Assembly (NCBI RefSeq): GCF_034119865.1
Contig: NZ_CP139421.1
Location: 2,418,001 to 2,482,000 of the forward strand
Length of the DNA stretch: 64,000 nucleotides
Source of the DNA: Algoriphagus sp. NG3
GTDB lineage: Bacteria > Bacteroidota > Bacteroidia > Cytophagales > Cyclobacteriaceae
Direction: 5' to 3'
A program made the translations under genes and the position numbers. This document shows, piece by piece, positions 41,743 to 50,944 of this stretch (within the stretch, counting starts at the first letter, position 1; every line of letters starts with the position of its first letter). The notes beneath the pieces were generated by a model. It had not been told where the DNA came from, ran no database searches, and saw only the letters and a list, made by a program, of their open reading frames with translations.

Positions 41743-42804
41743 TTAGTTTCTATTGACAGCATTCAGCATATCAAAAGCTAATTCAAGTCTTTTCACGAAG
41801 TTTTCTTCTCCTTTACGCAACCAGTTTCTTGGATCGTAAAATTTCTTGTTAGGGCTATCAGCACCTTCCGGATTGCCCAGTTGGGTCTGTAGGTATGCCT
41901 CATTTTTCTTATAGTTATTCAAGATACCTTCCCAGAAGGCCCATTGCATATCTGTATCGATATTCATCTTAATAGAGCCATAGCTATTCGCTTCACGGAT
42001 CTCTTCTACAGTAGATCCAGACCCTCCATGGAATACAAAGTTCAAAGGCTTGCCGGAAGTTCCGTATTTTTCGTTGATATAGTCCTGGGAATTCTTCAGG
42101 ATAATAGGCTTCAAACTTACGTTTCCTGGCTTATATACCCCGTGAACGTTTCCAAATGCCGCGGCAATAGTAAATAGATCACCGATTTCTTTCAGATGTT
42201 CGTAAGCATAGGCTACTTCTTCCGGCTGAGTGTAAAGTTTAGAAGAGTCAATATCTGTATTATCAACACCATCTTCTTCTCCACCTGTTACGCCCAATTC
42301 GATTTCGATGGCCATTTCCAGCTTTTTGAATTCCTTGAAATAGTTGCAGGAGATTTCTACATTTTCTTCCAAAGGCTCTTCCGAAAGATCCAGCATATGT
42401 GAGCTATACAATGGTCTCTTGTGAGTCGCATAGTAAGCCTTACCAGCTTCCAGAAGTCCGTCTATCCAAGGAAGCAATTTCTTGGCGGCATGGTCGGTGT
42501 GCAAAATCACAGGCACACCATAAGCCTCAGCCATCAGGTGAACGTGATGAGCACCTGAGATCCCTCCAGCTATACTAGCTTGTTGTTTGTCATTTGCCAG
42601 AGACTTCCCCGCAAAAAATTGTGCTCCCCCATTGGAGAACTGGATAATTACCGGTGAGTTCAGCTTCTTGGCAGTTTCCAATACCGCATTCACCGAGTTG
42701 GTGTTGATTACATTGACAGCAGGCATTGCAAACTCATTCTCCTTAGCATATGCATAAAGGTCTTTAAGCTCCTCACCGTATTTTACTCCAGGTTTGAATT
42801 TCAT
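41743..42804 (-). CDS. fba: Fructose-bisphosphate aldolase, class II
   Basis: The 353-aa zinc enzyme cleaves fructose 1,6-bisphosphate to dihydroxyacetone phosphate and glyceraldehyde 3-phosphate. I start it at the ATG at 42804; the longer frame to 42873 adds a basic stretch not found in the family. NVINTNSVNAVLETAKKLNSPVIIQFSNGGAQF, the zinc ligand HTDHAAKKLLPW, IEIELGVTGGEEDGVDN, AFGNVHGVYKPGNV and FHGGSGST are all present. It is on its own transcript with a clear terminator. Together with mgsA-pfkA it places three steps of lower glycolysis within 4 kb. Confidence 0.97.
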   Translation of the reverse strand: MKFKPGVKYGEELKDLYAYAKENEFAMPAVNVINTNSVNAVLETAKKLNSPVIIQFSNGGAQFFAGKSLANDKQQASIAGGISGAHHVHLMAEAYGVPVILHTDHAAKKLLPWIDGLLEAGKAYYATHKRPLYSSHMLDLSEEPLEENVEISCNYFKEFKKLEMAIEIELGVTGGEEDGVDNTDIDSSKLYTQPEEVAYAYEHLKEIGDLFTIAAAFGNVHGVYKPGNVSLKPIILKNSQDYINEKYGTSGKPLNFVFHGGSGSTVEEIREANSYGSIKMNIDTDMQWAFWEGILNNYKKNEAYLQTQLGNPEGADSPNKKFYDPRNWLRKGEENFVKRLELAFDMLNAVNRN

Positions 42805-42990
42805 AGGTAAATAAGATTTGAATAATTCATGATAAAGCGTCTTCGAGGCGCTCCTTTTTATCGAATGCTTCAAAGATATAAATCCAATTCTTAAAATACC
42901 TTACAACTAAATCTAAAATATACACCTCTGTCCCTAACTTTCCTCAGAAACCGTGTGGGGGGCGGGAGACGGAAGACCGGAGACGGGAGA

Positions 42991-43081
42991 GATGACCGAT
43001 GTTGGATGTCGGATGTCAGATGTCAGATGTTGGATGACCGATATCGGATATTAGATGTTAGATGTTAAATGACCGATGAGT
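42991..43081 (+). repeat. Heptamer tandem array, 13 units
   Basis: Thirteen consecutive 7-bp units in exact register: GATGACC, GATGTTG, GATGTCG, GATGTCA twice, GATGTTG, GATGACC, GATATCG, GATATTA, GATGTTA twice, AATGACC, GATGAGT. Spacing is strictly 7 bp over 91 bp, with drift of the last three bases. Confidence 0.9.
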
Positions 43082-43165
43082 GTCTTTCCCTAAATAGCGT
43101 TGACCGTTTGGTGATGGCTGAAAAGAGACCATAGACGGGAGATGGCTTGCGTTATACTTAGCACA

Positions 43166-43226
43166 AGCCTGCCGTAGGTAGGCCTTGTGGGTAGCCCAGG
43201 GTAAGGAGGTACGACGCAGCCCTGGG
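43166..43226 (+). repeat. Hairpin repeat, copy 1 (with complete hairpin)
   Basis: AGCCTGCCGTAGGTAGGCC, then CCCAGGG and its inverse CCCTGGG 18 bp on. The first 44 bp occur again at 43875-43918 with three mismatches. Confidence 0.7.
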
Positions 43227-43874
43227 CAAAAAGAAATGATATCGTTACAGCGCTGGCCCACAGACATCATTCGGAGACGAGAGCTTGGTGCCAGCAAGAC
43301 GGAGATTAGACACGTATGAAGTCGCAGTGGGCAGTCGCAGTTCTCAGTCACATAGGGACGGGTCATCTTATTGCCAGCCGTTTCAACGGCTGGAATAGTG
43401 ATGGCAGTAGATCTGGTAGAGTGCCATAGGCACGGGTGATGGACTCTGATTGAAAAGGAAGTTATATTAAGTATAAGGTTCTGATTTCATGACAATTGAC
43501 AACCTGTTGGCTATTTTTTTTATTTAGCCTCAATTGGTATAGGATAGGTGTTTTCTTCCGTTCTTTTGCCCCCGAAATAATCGGGACAGGCTTTGACGCA
43601 AAAGAACCCCGCCACGGCGGGCAGGCAAAAAGTCAAGACGCCAGCCCCCCCTGCAAACTGGCCCAAGCCTAAATTCTTTCACTGAAAGAATTCCTAACGG
43701 CTTGTCCTCACCGCACTTACTAGACGCCTGGCTCGCTGCTGCGTCATCCCAACCCGCTCTAAAAACATAATAATCTGCTAATTGATTAATTATCTTGGCT
43801 TGCTTCACGGTAATACTTTGACTTCTAAAACAAATTCCTAATATATTTCTATATGCAAGGGTTTGTAGCTAGAA

Positions 43875-43918
43875 AGCCTGTCCTAGGTAGGCCCTGTGGG
43901 TAGCCCAGGGTAAGGAGG
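43875..43918 (+). repeat. Hairpin repeat, copy 2 (truncated)
   Basis: The same 44-bp block as 43166-43209 (41 of 44 bases match by eye). It lacks the inverse CCCTGGG arm present in copy 1. Confidence 0.7.
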
Positions 43919-44055
43919 CTTCAAAACTTCTTTTATCTAACTAGCCGAAAATAGTCTACTTTAGAATTATATTCTTAATATGATCCTGCCTTATCCTCTG
44001 TATTAGAGAAATCAGTCCAAGTCAGGTTATAATTGCCTCTGAAAGACAACTTATT

Positions 44056-45099
44056 ATGAAACTAGAACAAGCTACTATAAAGGATATTGCCAAAGAACTC
44101 AACATCTCTGTTTCCACAGTTTCCCGGGCATTGAAAGATTACCATGGAATCAATGCCGAAACAAAAAGAAAAGTCAAAGAAGTAGCTGAAAAGTTAAACT
44201 ACCGACCCAATGCCATTGCCCTTTCACTTAGAAAGAGCAGGTCCTTTACCATAGGAGTGATTATTCCTGAGGTAGTTCATTTTTTTTTCTCCTCGGTCAT
44301 CAGCGGAATAGAAGAGGTAGCTTACGCCAGAGGATATAATGTGATCCTTGCACAAACTAATGAAAAGCTGGCCAGGGAAATGTCCAGCATCAACACCATG
44401 CTTTCCAATCAGATAGATGGAATCATGATTAGTTTCTCGAAAGAAACCACCGACTTTGAACATTTCTCCAAATTACTGGCCCAGAATTACCCCATAGTGT
44501 TTTTTGACCGGACTCCTGATTTGTCCGGCGCTATCAACGTCATGATAGATGATTATCAGGGTGCCTACAATGCCACCAGCCATTTGATCCAACAGGGGTA
44601 CGAAAGGATAGTCCACCTGGCTGGGCCTAGGAATCTAAAGATCTGTCTGGAAAGAGAGCGGGGATACCGTGAGGCAATGCTTGCTTATCAAATCCCTGTG
44701 GTCGAGGAATTTATAGTGGAATGTTTTGAAGGAACAGCCGAAGAAAGCAAAATGCTTACAAAGACTTTACTTTCCAAGAGTCAGCTTAGACCAGATGCTA
44801 TTTTTGCAAATAATGACACCGTAGCTATAGGTGCCATGATGGCGGGAAAAGAAGCAGGATTAAGAATTCCTGAGGATCTTGGGATCATCGGCTTTAGTGA
44901 CTGGCAACTGTGTACCATGGTGGATCCTACGCTTTCATCCGTTTCCCAGCCTGGGTTCGATATAGGAGCAAAATCCACCGAACTATTATTAGACTTAATA
45001 GAAAAGAAAGTAATGGCAGAGCAAATCACATCTCCCATGATTTTGCCGACAGAACTAGCTCTACGAAATTCATCAAATAGGCTCAAGGGAAAAAATTAA
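44056..45099 (+). CDS. LacI family transcriptional regulator
   Basis: The 347-aa repressor-type protein has a DNA-binding head TIKDIAKELNISVSTVSRALKDYHGINAETKRKVKEVAEKLNYRPN and a periplasmic-binding-like ligand domain (SFTIGVIIPEVVHFFFSSVISGIEEVAYARGYNVILAQTNE). It sits directly upstream of the GH31 and transporter genes, so it probably controls alpha-glucoside use and responds to a sugar or sugar phosphate. The palindrome CAAACGTTTG at 45125-45134, between it and the GH31 gene, is the likely operator for the target promoter. Confidence 0.95.
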   Translation: MKLEQATIKDIAKELNISVSTVSRALKDYHGINAETKRKVKEVAEKLNYRPNAIALSLRKSRSFTIGVIIPEVVHFFFSSVISGIEEVAYARGYNVILAQTNEKLAREMSSINTMLSNQIDGIMISFSKETTDFEHFSKLLAQNYPIVFFDRTPDLSGAINVMIDDYQGAYNATSHLIQQGYERIVHLAGPRNLKICLERERGYREAMLAYQIPVVEEFIVECFEGTAEESKMLTKTLLSKSQLRPDAIFANNDTVAIGAMMAGKEAGLRIPEDLGIIGFSDWQLCTMVDPTLSSVSQPGFDIGAKSTELLLDLIEKKVMAEQITSPMILPTELALRNSSNRLKGKN

Positions 45100-45124
45100 T
45101 CTAAACTTTTCATATTTTTTATTG

Positions 45125-45134
45125 CAAACGTTTG
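45125..45134. promoter_or_regulatory. Candidate LacI-family operator (CAAACGTTTG)
   Basis: A perfect 10-bp palindrome with the CG centre typical of LacI/GalR sites, located between the regulator gene and the GH31 gene. A box TACTTTAG (7 of 8 to the -7 consensus) lies about 100 bp further downstream, so the operator would be upstream of the promoter. Confidence 0.6.
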
Positions 45135-45277
45135 AATAAGCCCTCATTTTTCAAACAAAGGGGTTTCGTATCCTTTAAACCGAATAAAAGCTGTTTTAGA
45201 GCCACCAAGTGAGTTTTTTGTAAGGATATTCGTCCCTACTTTAGCAGGACTCCGATCCCTATCCATCGACAAATTGA

Positions 45278-47695
45278 ATGATTGAAAGCTCTACATCCAC
45301 AAACAATTCCGCCCGATTCAGCCCTATGGGTACGGTCATTTCTTGGGATAAAACCCCAACTGGTTTATCAGGAAAAACTGGAAAGGCTAATTTTCAGGTA
45401 ACAGTATACCAATCAGGGGTACTGAGAATCCAGATCAATCAGGCTCCTCATTTCGATCCTAACCCCTATTCTATTATCTCTTCTCCAAGTTCATGTGATT
45501 TTGGCATAATAGAGGAGGGTGATTTTATCGTGTTGACCACAGAGAAGATCCGTTTAAAACTGAACCGGGTTAATTCCACCTTCTCCTTTTATGACTTATC
45601 CGGCAAGCTTATCAATGCAGATGATCCCTTGGCCACAGCATGGATAGGAACGGAAGTCACTTGTTACAAGCAAGTCCAAGTGAATGAGAAATTTATTGGG
45701 TTAGGTGAGAAAACAGGCAACCTCAACAGATTTGGGAAAGCTTTTGTCAACTGGAACACCGATTACTTTGGCTATGGCATTGAAGATGATCCCTTATACA
45801 TGAGCATTCCCTTTTATATAGGAATCCATGGCCAGGGGGCTTACGGAATTTATTTTGACAATACCCACAAATCAGTATTCAACTTTGGAGCCTCCACTGA
45901 TAGGTTCATCTCTTTCGGTGCTGAAGATGGTGATATGGATTATTACTTTATCCATGAACCTTCCGTTTCGGAAATAATCACTACATATACATCCCTCACC
46001 GGAAAAATGCAAATGCCTCCCAAGTGGTCACTTGGCTTCCAGCAATGCCGATACTCCTACTATCCGGATAAGGAAGTCACCACTTTGGCGCAGACTTTCA
46101 GGGATAAAGCCATCCCCGCGGATGTGATTTATCTGGACATCCATCATATGGAGGAGTATAAAGTATTCACATTTGATGATATCAAGTTTCCTGATCCTAA
46201 AGCCATGATCAGGCATCTTAAAAGCCTCGGCTTCCGGGTAGTGGTGATTATGGATCCGGGCATCAAAAAGCAGGAAGGTTATCTACCCTATGATGAGGGA
46301 GTTGAAGATGGATTATTTATAAAGTATCCCGATGGACAGGATTACATAGCCCAGGTATGGCCAGGCTGGTGTGCATTTCCTGATTTCACCAAACCCGACA
46401 CCAGAAAATGGTGGGCAGAGAAAATGGAATTTTATACCGAAGCCGGTGTAGACGGTTTTTGGGCAGATATGAACGAGCCCGCTTCTTGGGGGCAATTCAC
46501 ACCAAACCTGATAGAATTTGACATGGAGGGAAATCCTTCCTCCCACAGAAAATCCCGAAATGTGTACGGCATGTTGATGGCCAAGTCAGCAAATGAAGGT
46601 TCATTGCTTCACAATCCATCTGAAAGACCCTTTATCTTGACCAGATCCGGATTTGCAGGAATCCAGCGGTATGCAGCCGCTTGGACTGGAGATAATCAGG
46701 CTACGGATGAGCATATGCTTTTGGGAGTCCGTCTGGTAAATAGTCTGGGAATGAGTGGAGTCTCATTTTCCGGATATGATGTCGGAGGATTTGCAGGAGA
46801 ATCCAGACAAAATCTGTATGCCCGCTGGATGAGCATTGGGGCATTCTCGCCGTTTTTCCGGGCCCATACGATGATCAATTCTAAGGATGCTGAACCTTGG
46901 GCCTATGGGGAAGAGGTAGAGGAAATCTCCAGAAATTATATCCGATTACGATATCAGCTCTTGCCGACGATATACAGTAAGATAATGGAATCTACGATAA
47001 ACGGGCTTCCTATATCTTCCAGTCTGGCTATAGACTATGGGTCAGATGAGATAATTTATCAGCGGGCTTTCCAGAACCAGTACCTCTTCTGCAATACTTT
47101 TTTAGTGATACCTGTGGAGAGTTATAAGGAAATCACAAGAGCATACCTGCCTGAAGGAAATTGGTATTACCTCTACTCTGATGAACAGTACACGGGGCAG
47201 CAACTGATATATCAAGATTGTCCGTTGAGCTATCTTCCTGTGTTTGTGAAAGCAGGCAGTATATTTACCATGCAATCCCCCGTAATGCACACCGGAGAAA
47301 AACATGACGGAATATTGAGAATACATGTGTATGAAGGCGCCGATGGCACATTTACACATTATGAAGATGACGGGATCAGCTGGGACTATCAAGAATCAGT
47401 TTATCATAAAAGGATCATGGAATACCATGCAGCTTCAGGTAAGTTGACACTTCAGAAAGCCAGTGGATCATACCCAAGTGAATTCTCCAAGATACAGGTG
47501 TATTTTCACGGATTCCAGTTCACATCAGTTAGTGTAAACGGAGAAGAAATGCCATTATCATCTAGAAATTATCGATTTTTGAATCAACTGACTGAATTTG
47601 ACCCACTACCTGAATCAGCACATCCTTACATAGCTATAGGCTCACTTCCCTACATTGAGTTTGATTATTCTGACGAGCAACTTGTTATCGGTTAA
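45278..47695 (+). CDS. Glycoside hydrolase family 31, alpha-glucosidase-like
   Basis: The 805-aa enzyme has the GH31 nucleophile motif WADMNEP with Asp397, and the substrate-pocket pattern VIYLDIHHMEEYKVFTFDD plus LGVRLVNSLGMSGVSFSGYDVGGFAGE with the likely acid/base region. No signal peptide is seen, so it acts in the cytosol on sugars already taken up. It probably hydrolyses alpha-1,4 or related glucosides such as maltose and maltooligosaccharides. It lies between the LacI-type regulator and the SLC45-like transporter gene in the same direction, 29 bp before the transporter. Confidence 0.93.
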   Translation: MIESSTSTNNSARFSPMGTVISWDKTPTGLSGKTGKANFQVTVYQSGVLRIQINQAPHFDPNPYSIISSPSSCDFGIIEEGDFIVLTTEKIRLKLNRVNSTFSFYDLSGKLINADDPLATAWIGTEVTCYKQVQVNEKFIGLGEKTGNLNRFGKAFVNWNTDYFGYGIEDDPLYMSIPFYIGIHGQGAYGIYFDNTHKSVFNFGASTDRFISFGAEDGDMDYYFIHEPSVSEIITTYTSLTGKMQMPPKWSLGFQQCRYSYYPDKEVTTLAQTFRDKAIPADVIYLDIHHMEEYKVFTFDDIKFPDPKAMIRHLKSLGFRVVVIMDPGIKKQEGYLPYDEGVEDGLFIKYPDGQDYIAQVWPGWCAFPDFTKPDTRKWWAEKMEFYTEAGVDGFWADMNEPASWGQFTPNLIEFDMEGNPSSHRKSRNVYGMLMAKSANEGSLLHNPSERPFILTRSGFAGIQRYAAAWTGDNQATDEHMLLGVRLVNSLGMSGVSFSGYDVGGFAGESRQNLYARWMSIGAFSPFFRAHTMINSKDAEPWAYGEEVEEISRNYIRLRYQLLPTIYSKIMESTINGLPISSSLAIDYGSDEIIYQRAFQNQYLFCNTFLVIPVESYKEITRAYLPEGNWYYLYSDEQYTGQQLIYQDCPLSYLPVFVKAGSIFTMQSPVMHTGEKHDGILRIHVYEGADGTFTHYEDDGISWDYQESVYHKRIMEYHAASGKLTLQKASGSYPSEFSKIQVYFHGFQFTSVSVNGEEMPLSSRNYRFLNQLTEFDPLPESAHPYIAIGSLPYIEFDYSDEQLVIG

Positions 47696-47724
47696 TCAAA
47701 AAAGACATCTTACCCACCGCCCAA

Positions 47725-49044
47725 ATGACCTCAATTAAAAAGGAATTAAGCTTCTGGCAAATCTGGAACATGAGTTTTGGATTTCTGGGAATACAGTTTG
47801 GCTTTGCCCTTCAAGGTGGCTTTATGTCCAGGATTTTCCAAACTTTGGGAGCCGATAAAGATGCCATTCCTTTTCTCTGGATAGCAGCCCCGCTTACCGG
47901 CTTACTTGTACAACCTATAGTCGGGTATCTAAGTGACCATACCTGGTCTCCAAAATTTGGAAGGCGAAAACCTTTCTTTTTTATAGGAGCCCTGTTCAGT
48001 ACTATTGCACTATTCTTTGCCCCTTATTCATCTGCTTTATGGATGGCAGCGGGCGCACTCTGGATCCTGGATGCCTCGATCAATATCAGCATGGAACCTT
48101 TCCGTGCTTTGGTGGCAGACAAGCTTCCTGAATCCCAACGCTCTTACGGCTTCGTCATTCAGACACTGATCATAGGAATAGGCACTTGGGTGGCTTCCAA
48201 TCTTCCCTGGTTTATGACCACGATAGGAGTACCCAATACTGCAGCGCCAGGTGTAGTGCCTGATTCGGTGAAATATGCCTTTGCTGTGGGTGCTTTAGTC
48301 TTGTTTACCTCCATTCTGTACACTATCCTTACCACGGATGAGTATCCTCCAGAAGATCTGGAAAAATTTCAAACCGAGAAGAAGAAGGGATTTCTTCAGG
48401 GAATTAAAGAGATTTTTGAAAACATTTCAGGCATGCCTAAAGTCATGAAACAACTGGGTTTGGTGCAGTTTTTTTCTTGGTTTGCTTTTTTCACCATGTG
48501 GAGCTTTGCTACTCCTGCCATTACAGCGCATGTTTTTGGCGTGACGGACACCAGTTCCGAAGCATATAATAATGCTGCTGACAGTGTGGGCAACTATCTG
48601 GGAACTTACGGATTGGTCTCTATGATTTATGCCTTGATTTTAGCTTTTGTAGCCAGCAAGTATAAAATCAACAGAAGGCTTTGCCACCTCCTTAGCTTAT
48701 TAGCTGGTGGATGTGGCTTTATCTCTATCTACTTTGTAACTGCACCATGGATGCTGCATCTGAGTTTTATGTTGGTGGGCGTCTCTTGGGCGAGCATACT
48801 TTCTATGCCCTATGCCATGCTGTCCAGTTCGGTGGAGCCTAGGAAAATGGGAGTGTTTATGGGGATTTTCAACATGTTTATAGTCATCCCACAGATAGTA
48901 GCAGCGCTTGGTGGAGTGAATTTCCTGTATAAATTGATTTTTGGAGAGGCTGTTATCAATACCATGTTATTAGCTGGCTTGCTTTTGATTTTGGCGGCCT
49001 TTAGTAATCTTTTGATTACGGATAAAAAAGTGACCCATGACTAA
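47725..49044 (+). CDS. MFS sugar transporter (SLC45/sucrose-maltose type)
   Basis: The 439-aa membrane protein has about 12 helices and the N-terminal block FWQIWNMSFGFLGIQFGFALQGGFMSRIFQTLGADKDAIPFLW, typical of the SLC45-like disaccharide:H+ symporters. GYLSDHTWSPKFGRRKPF is the matching loop 2-3 signature. By position it imports the alpha-glucoside that the GH31 enzyme splits. The N-terminal MTSIKKELSF fits a short cytosolic leader. It is the last gene of the cluster; no terminator was seen, but a long gap follows. Confidence 0.92.
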   Translation: MTSIKKELSFWQIWNMSFGFLGIQFGFALQGGFMSRIFQTLGADKDAIPFLWIAAPLTGLLVQPIVGYLSDHTWSPKFGRRKPFFFIGALFSTIALFFAPYSSALWMAAGALWILDASINISMEPFRALVADKLPESQRSYGFVIQTLIIGIGTWVASNLPWFMTTIGVPNTAAPGVVPDSVKYAFAVGALVLFTSILYTILTTDEYPPEDLEKFQTEKKKGFLQGIKEIFENISGMPKVMKQLGLVQFFSWFAFFTMWSFATPAITAHVFGVTDTSSEAYNNAADSVGNYLGTYGLVSMIYALILAFVASKYKINRRLCHLLSLLAGGCGFISIYFVTAPWMLHLSFMLVGVSWASILSMPYAMLSSSVEPRKMGVFMGIFNMFIVIPQIVAALGGVNFLYKLIFGEAVINTMLLAGLLLILAAFSNLLITDKKVTHD

Positions 49045-49306
49045 TTTAGGATGATTTTTTTCAGTGGGACTTCCATTTGATTCTCGGTTCTTACCTTTAC
49101 ATCAAGTAAAACCCAGATCAATGAAATAGAGCCTGACTAAGCCTAACTCTGGGATGAGTATTGCTGCTCTTGCTCCAAAGTCCCGAAAAACAATGATACT
49201 CATACACCTTTCAAATTTTTCCGCCCCTTATTAGGTGATTAGTGGTGGTTCACTAAATTTAAAAGCTCAAGGTTATGTGTTTTAAATGCTGATAATATAA
49301 TTTATT

Positions 49307-49879
49307 ATGATTACTGATAGTGATATTTTAATTGATTTCTTGAGAAAATATGATCCAAAAATGTCTAAAAGAGCAATTTCCCTGATCATACCTCATATGG
49401 AATTAATCAAACTTGCAAAAAAGCATGTGATAATTCATGAAAATCAAAAAAACAGATTTGGTTATTTTATCATTAAAGGAGCTGCCCGAAGTTTTTATTT
49501 ACAAAATGGTGTGGAAGTAAATACTTGGTTTGCATTTGAAGGTGAAGTGGTTGGATCACTTCGGAACTATAATAATTTACCTTCAAGAGAGACCGTTCAG
49601 ATGCTTGAAGACAGTTTGTTAATTTCCTTTAACATGAATGAAATCAAGAATCTTATGACAGATCACATTGAAATATCAAATTTCATCAACCCAACCATTG
49701 GAGACTATGCTGCGTACCTTGAAGATAAATTGTATTACACCCATTTGAAATCAGCTAAAGATAGATTCAACTATTTAATGACTGAAAAACCTGAGATTTT
49801 TCTTAGAATTCCACTTACCTACATTGCCTCTTATCTAGGTATTTCCAGAGAGACCCTTAGTCGCCTCCGTTCCAAGTAA
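49307..49879 (+). CDS. Crp/Fnr-type transcriptional regulator
   Basis: The 190-aa protein has a cyclic-nucleotide-binding-like N-terminal part (IPHMELIKLAKKHVIIHENQKNRFGYFIIKGAARSFYLQNGVEVNTWFAFEGEVVGSL) and a short C-terminal winged helix (TYIASYLGISRETLSRLRSK). The wing is shorter than in full-length Crp proteins. This form is common in Bacteroidota and usually lacks cAMP binding. It stands next to an outer-membrane barrel gene, 83 bp away in the same direction, which may be its target. The two Crp/Fnr proteins in the window are clearly not close paralogues. Confidence 0.88.
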   Translation: MITDSDILIDFLRKYDPKMSKRAISLIIPHMELIKLAKKHVIIHENQKNRFGYFIIKGAARSFYLQNGVEVNTWFAFEGEVVGSLRNYNNLPSRETVQMLEDSLLISFNMNEIKNLMTDHIEISNFINPTIGDYAAYLEDKLYYTHLKSAKDRFNYLMTEKPEIFLRIPLTYIASYLGISRETLSRLRSK

Positions 49880-49920
49880 ATTATGTGATTTACATCAAAT
49901 GATTCCGTTTGGCGATAGAA

Positions 49921-49928
49921 TACTTTTG
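49921..49928 (+). promoter_or_regulatory. -7 box (TACTTTTG) of the barrel protein gene
   Basis: A perfect TAnnTTTG match lies 34 bp before the ATG at 49963 and rules out the in-frame start at 49909. Confidence 0.5.
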
Positions 49929-49962
49929 CAAAAACAATCTTAACCGTAAAAGTAAACTCTTT

Positions 49963-50523
49963 ATGAAATCATTTGTTTCTATGTGCATTTTTCTGATCAT
50001 TTATTCACATTCTTATGCTCAAAAAAAAGAAAATTTCCAATTTGGAATCAAAGGTGGAATCAATTACGCTGAACTTCTTGGGCGAGACGCTCTTCCTGAC
50101 AAGGACAGGAAAGTAGGTTATTCTTTTGGTTTGTATACCAATCATAAATTATCCGAACATTTTAAATTACAACCAGAAATTATTTGGTCTTTGCAAGGAG
50201 ATGAAATTGAAAATAAAGGAAGGTACAACATCTCATACATCAACATCCCAATCATGTTAAAATGGCACAAAGGTAAGTTTTATACTGAAACCGGTCCTCA
50301 ACTCGGGATATTAACGATTAATACAAGCAATACAATGCCTGACAACTTACGCCTGGAAAACTTTGATACTTTTGATTTTCTTCTAAACGCAGGTGTAGGT
50401 TATGAAATTTCTGAGGATTGGACTCTTGGAATTAGATATACACATGGATTAACTAACCTTGTTAAAGGCTTAAATCTAAAAAACAGTGTTTTTTATATAG
50501 GTTTCGCTTATAACATTCATTAA
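49963..50523 (+). CDS. Small outer-membrane beta-barrel protein (porin family)
   Basis: The product is 186 aa from the ATG at 49963, with signal peptide MKSFVSMCIFLIIYSHSYAQ. The mature part alternates hydrophobic and polar residues in strand-like runs (FGIKGGINYAELLG, VGYSFGLYTNHKLSEHFKLQPEIIWSLQGD, GVGYEISEDWTLGIRYTHGL) and ends in a typical barrel strand, FYIGFAYNIH. This matches the small PorT-like outer-membrane barrels of Bacteroidota, about 8 strands. The substrate or function is unknown. It shares its region with a Crp-type regulator. Confidence 0.88.
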   Translation: MKSFVSMCIFLIIYSHSYAQKKENFQFGIKGGINYAELLGRDALPDKDRKVGYSFGLYTNHKLSEHFKLQPEIIWSLQGDEIENKGRYNISYINIPIMLKWHKGKFYTETGPQLGILTINTSNTMPDNLRLENFDTFDFLLNAGVGYEISEDWTLGIRYTHGLTNLVKGLNLKNSVFYIGFAYNIH

Positions 50524-50944
50524 ACCCAAAGTCTATAAAAGTGATAACTCAAGTTCTTTCACGAATTCAAACATTGAAGGCACCTTTAAGACAAAAAAAA
50601 ACCTAAAACCACTGTAAAAACTGAAAATGATGCTGCATACTTGCGCCTAGATCTTTCTGGTGTATTAATGCAACTCAAGTGGAATTTTGATTTAGAAGAC
50701 TGTGATAATATTTCGAAGATTGGAACACTCAATCCGAAAATCATTCAACCTGTAAAGCATCTTCTCCAAAATAAAGGATTTGAATGTATAGAGATGAATG
50801 AATGAAAAATGAAACAGACAAGTGTTTTTCCCCACCGGTTTAAATTGAATCATCCATTTATCTAAAGCATTTACTTATTCAGTTTCTTTCGAAGTTGTCA
50901 TAAAAACAACAACTATAATTCTGCTATAAAACTTAGATTTGTGA
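50524..50944. other. Intergenic region with a gene remnant
   Basis: 420 bp between the barrel gene and a binding-protein-like gene. It holds a short coding remnant at 50590-50805 and AT-rich DNA. TAGATTTG at 50934-50941 lies too close to the next ATG (50945) to be its ordinary promoter. Confidence 0.5.
50590..50805 (+). pseudogene. Truncated small coding remnant
   Basis: A 71-codon open frame between a stop at 50587 and TGA at 50803 has no ATG at its start; the first possible start is TTG at 50641. It reads YLRLDLSGVLMQLKWNFDLE, DCDNISKIG and HLLQNKGFECIEMNE, which looks coding (charged and hydrophobic residues well balanced). It is probably the C-terminal end of a small Bacteroidota protein that has lost its N-terminal half, or a small gene with a TTG start. 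Confidence 0.45.

Larger units (their letters stand above)
42805..44055. other. 1.25-kb repeat-rich intergenic region
   Basis: No gene is accepted here. It holds the 7-bp tandem array at 42991-43081, a hairpin repeat at 43166-43226 whose first 44 bp recur at 43875-43918, a hairpin at 43370-43398 (CCAGCCGT/ACGGCTGG), GTGCCATAGGCAC at 43422-43434, and another hairpin-rich stretch at 43540-43700. Two ORF-like frames (43058-43366 and 43530-43808) run across these repeats and are not supported. The LacI gene starts at 44056. Confidence 0.6.

Noticed and set aside
42991..43081. Possible CRISPR array
   Set aside because: Units are 7 bp with no spacers and no cas genes are nearby; it is a simple tandem array.
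43058..43366. 102-aa open frame on the minus strand
   Set aside because: It overlaps the heptamer array and a hairpin repeat and has no plausible protein features.
43530..43808. 92-aa open frame on the minus strand
   Set aside because: It runs across CCCGAAATAATCGGGA and CCCCGCCACGGCGGG hairpins and has repeat-like, Arg/Gly-rich composition. It is treated as a product of repeat DNA.
50934..50941. Promoter box for the PBP-fold gene
   Set aside because: TAGATTTG ends 3 bp before the ATG, which would put transcription start inside the gene. It is probably coincidental.
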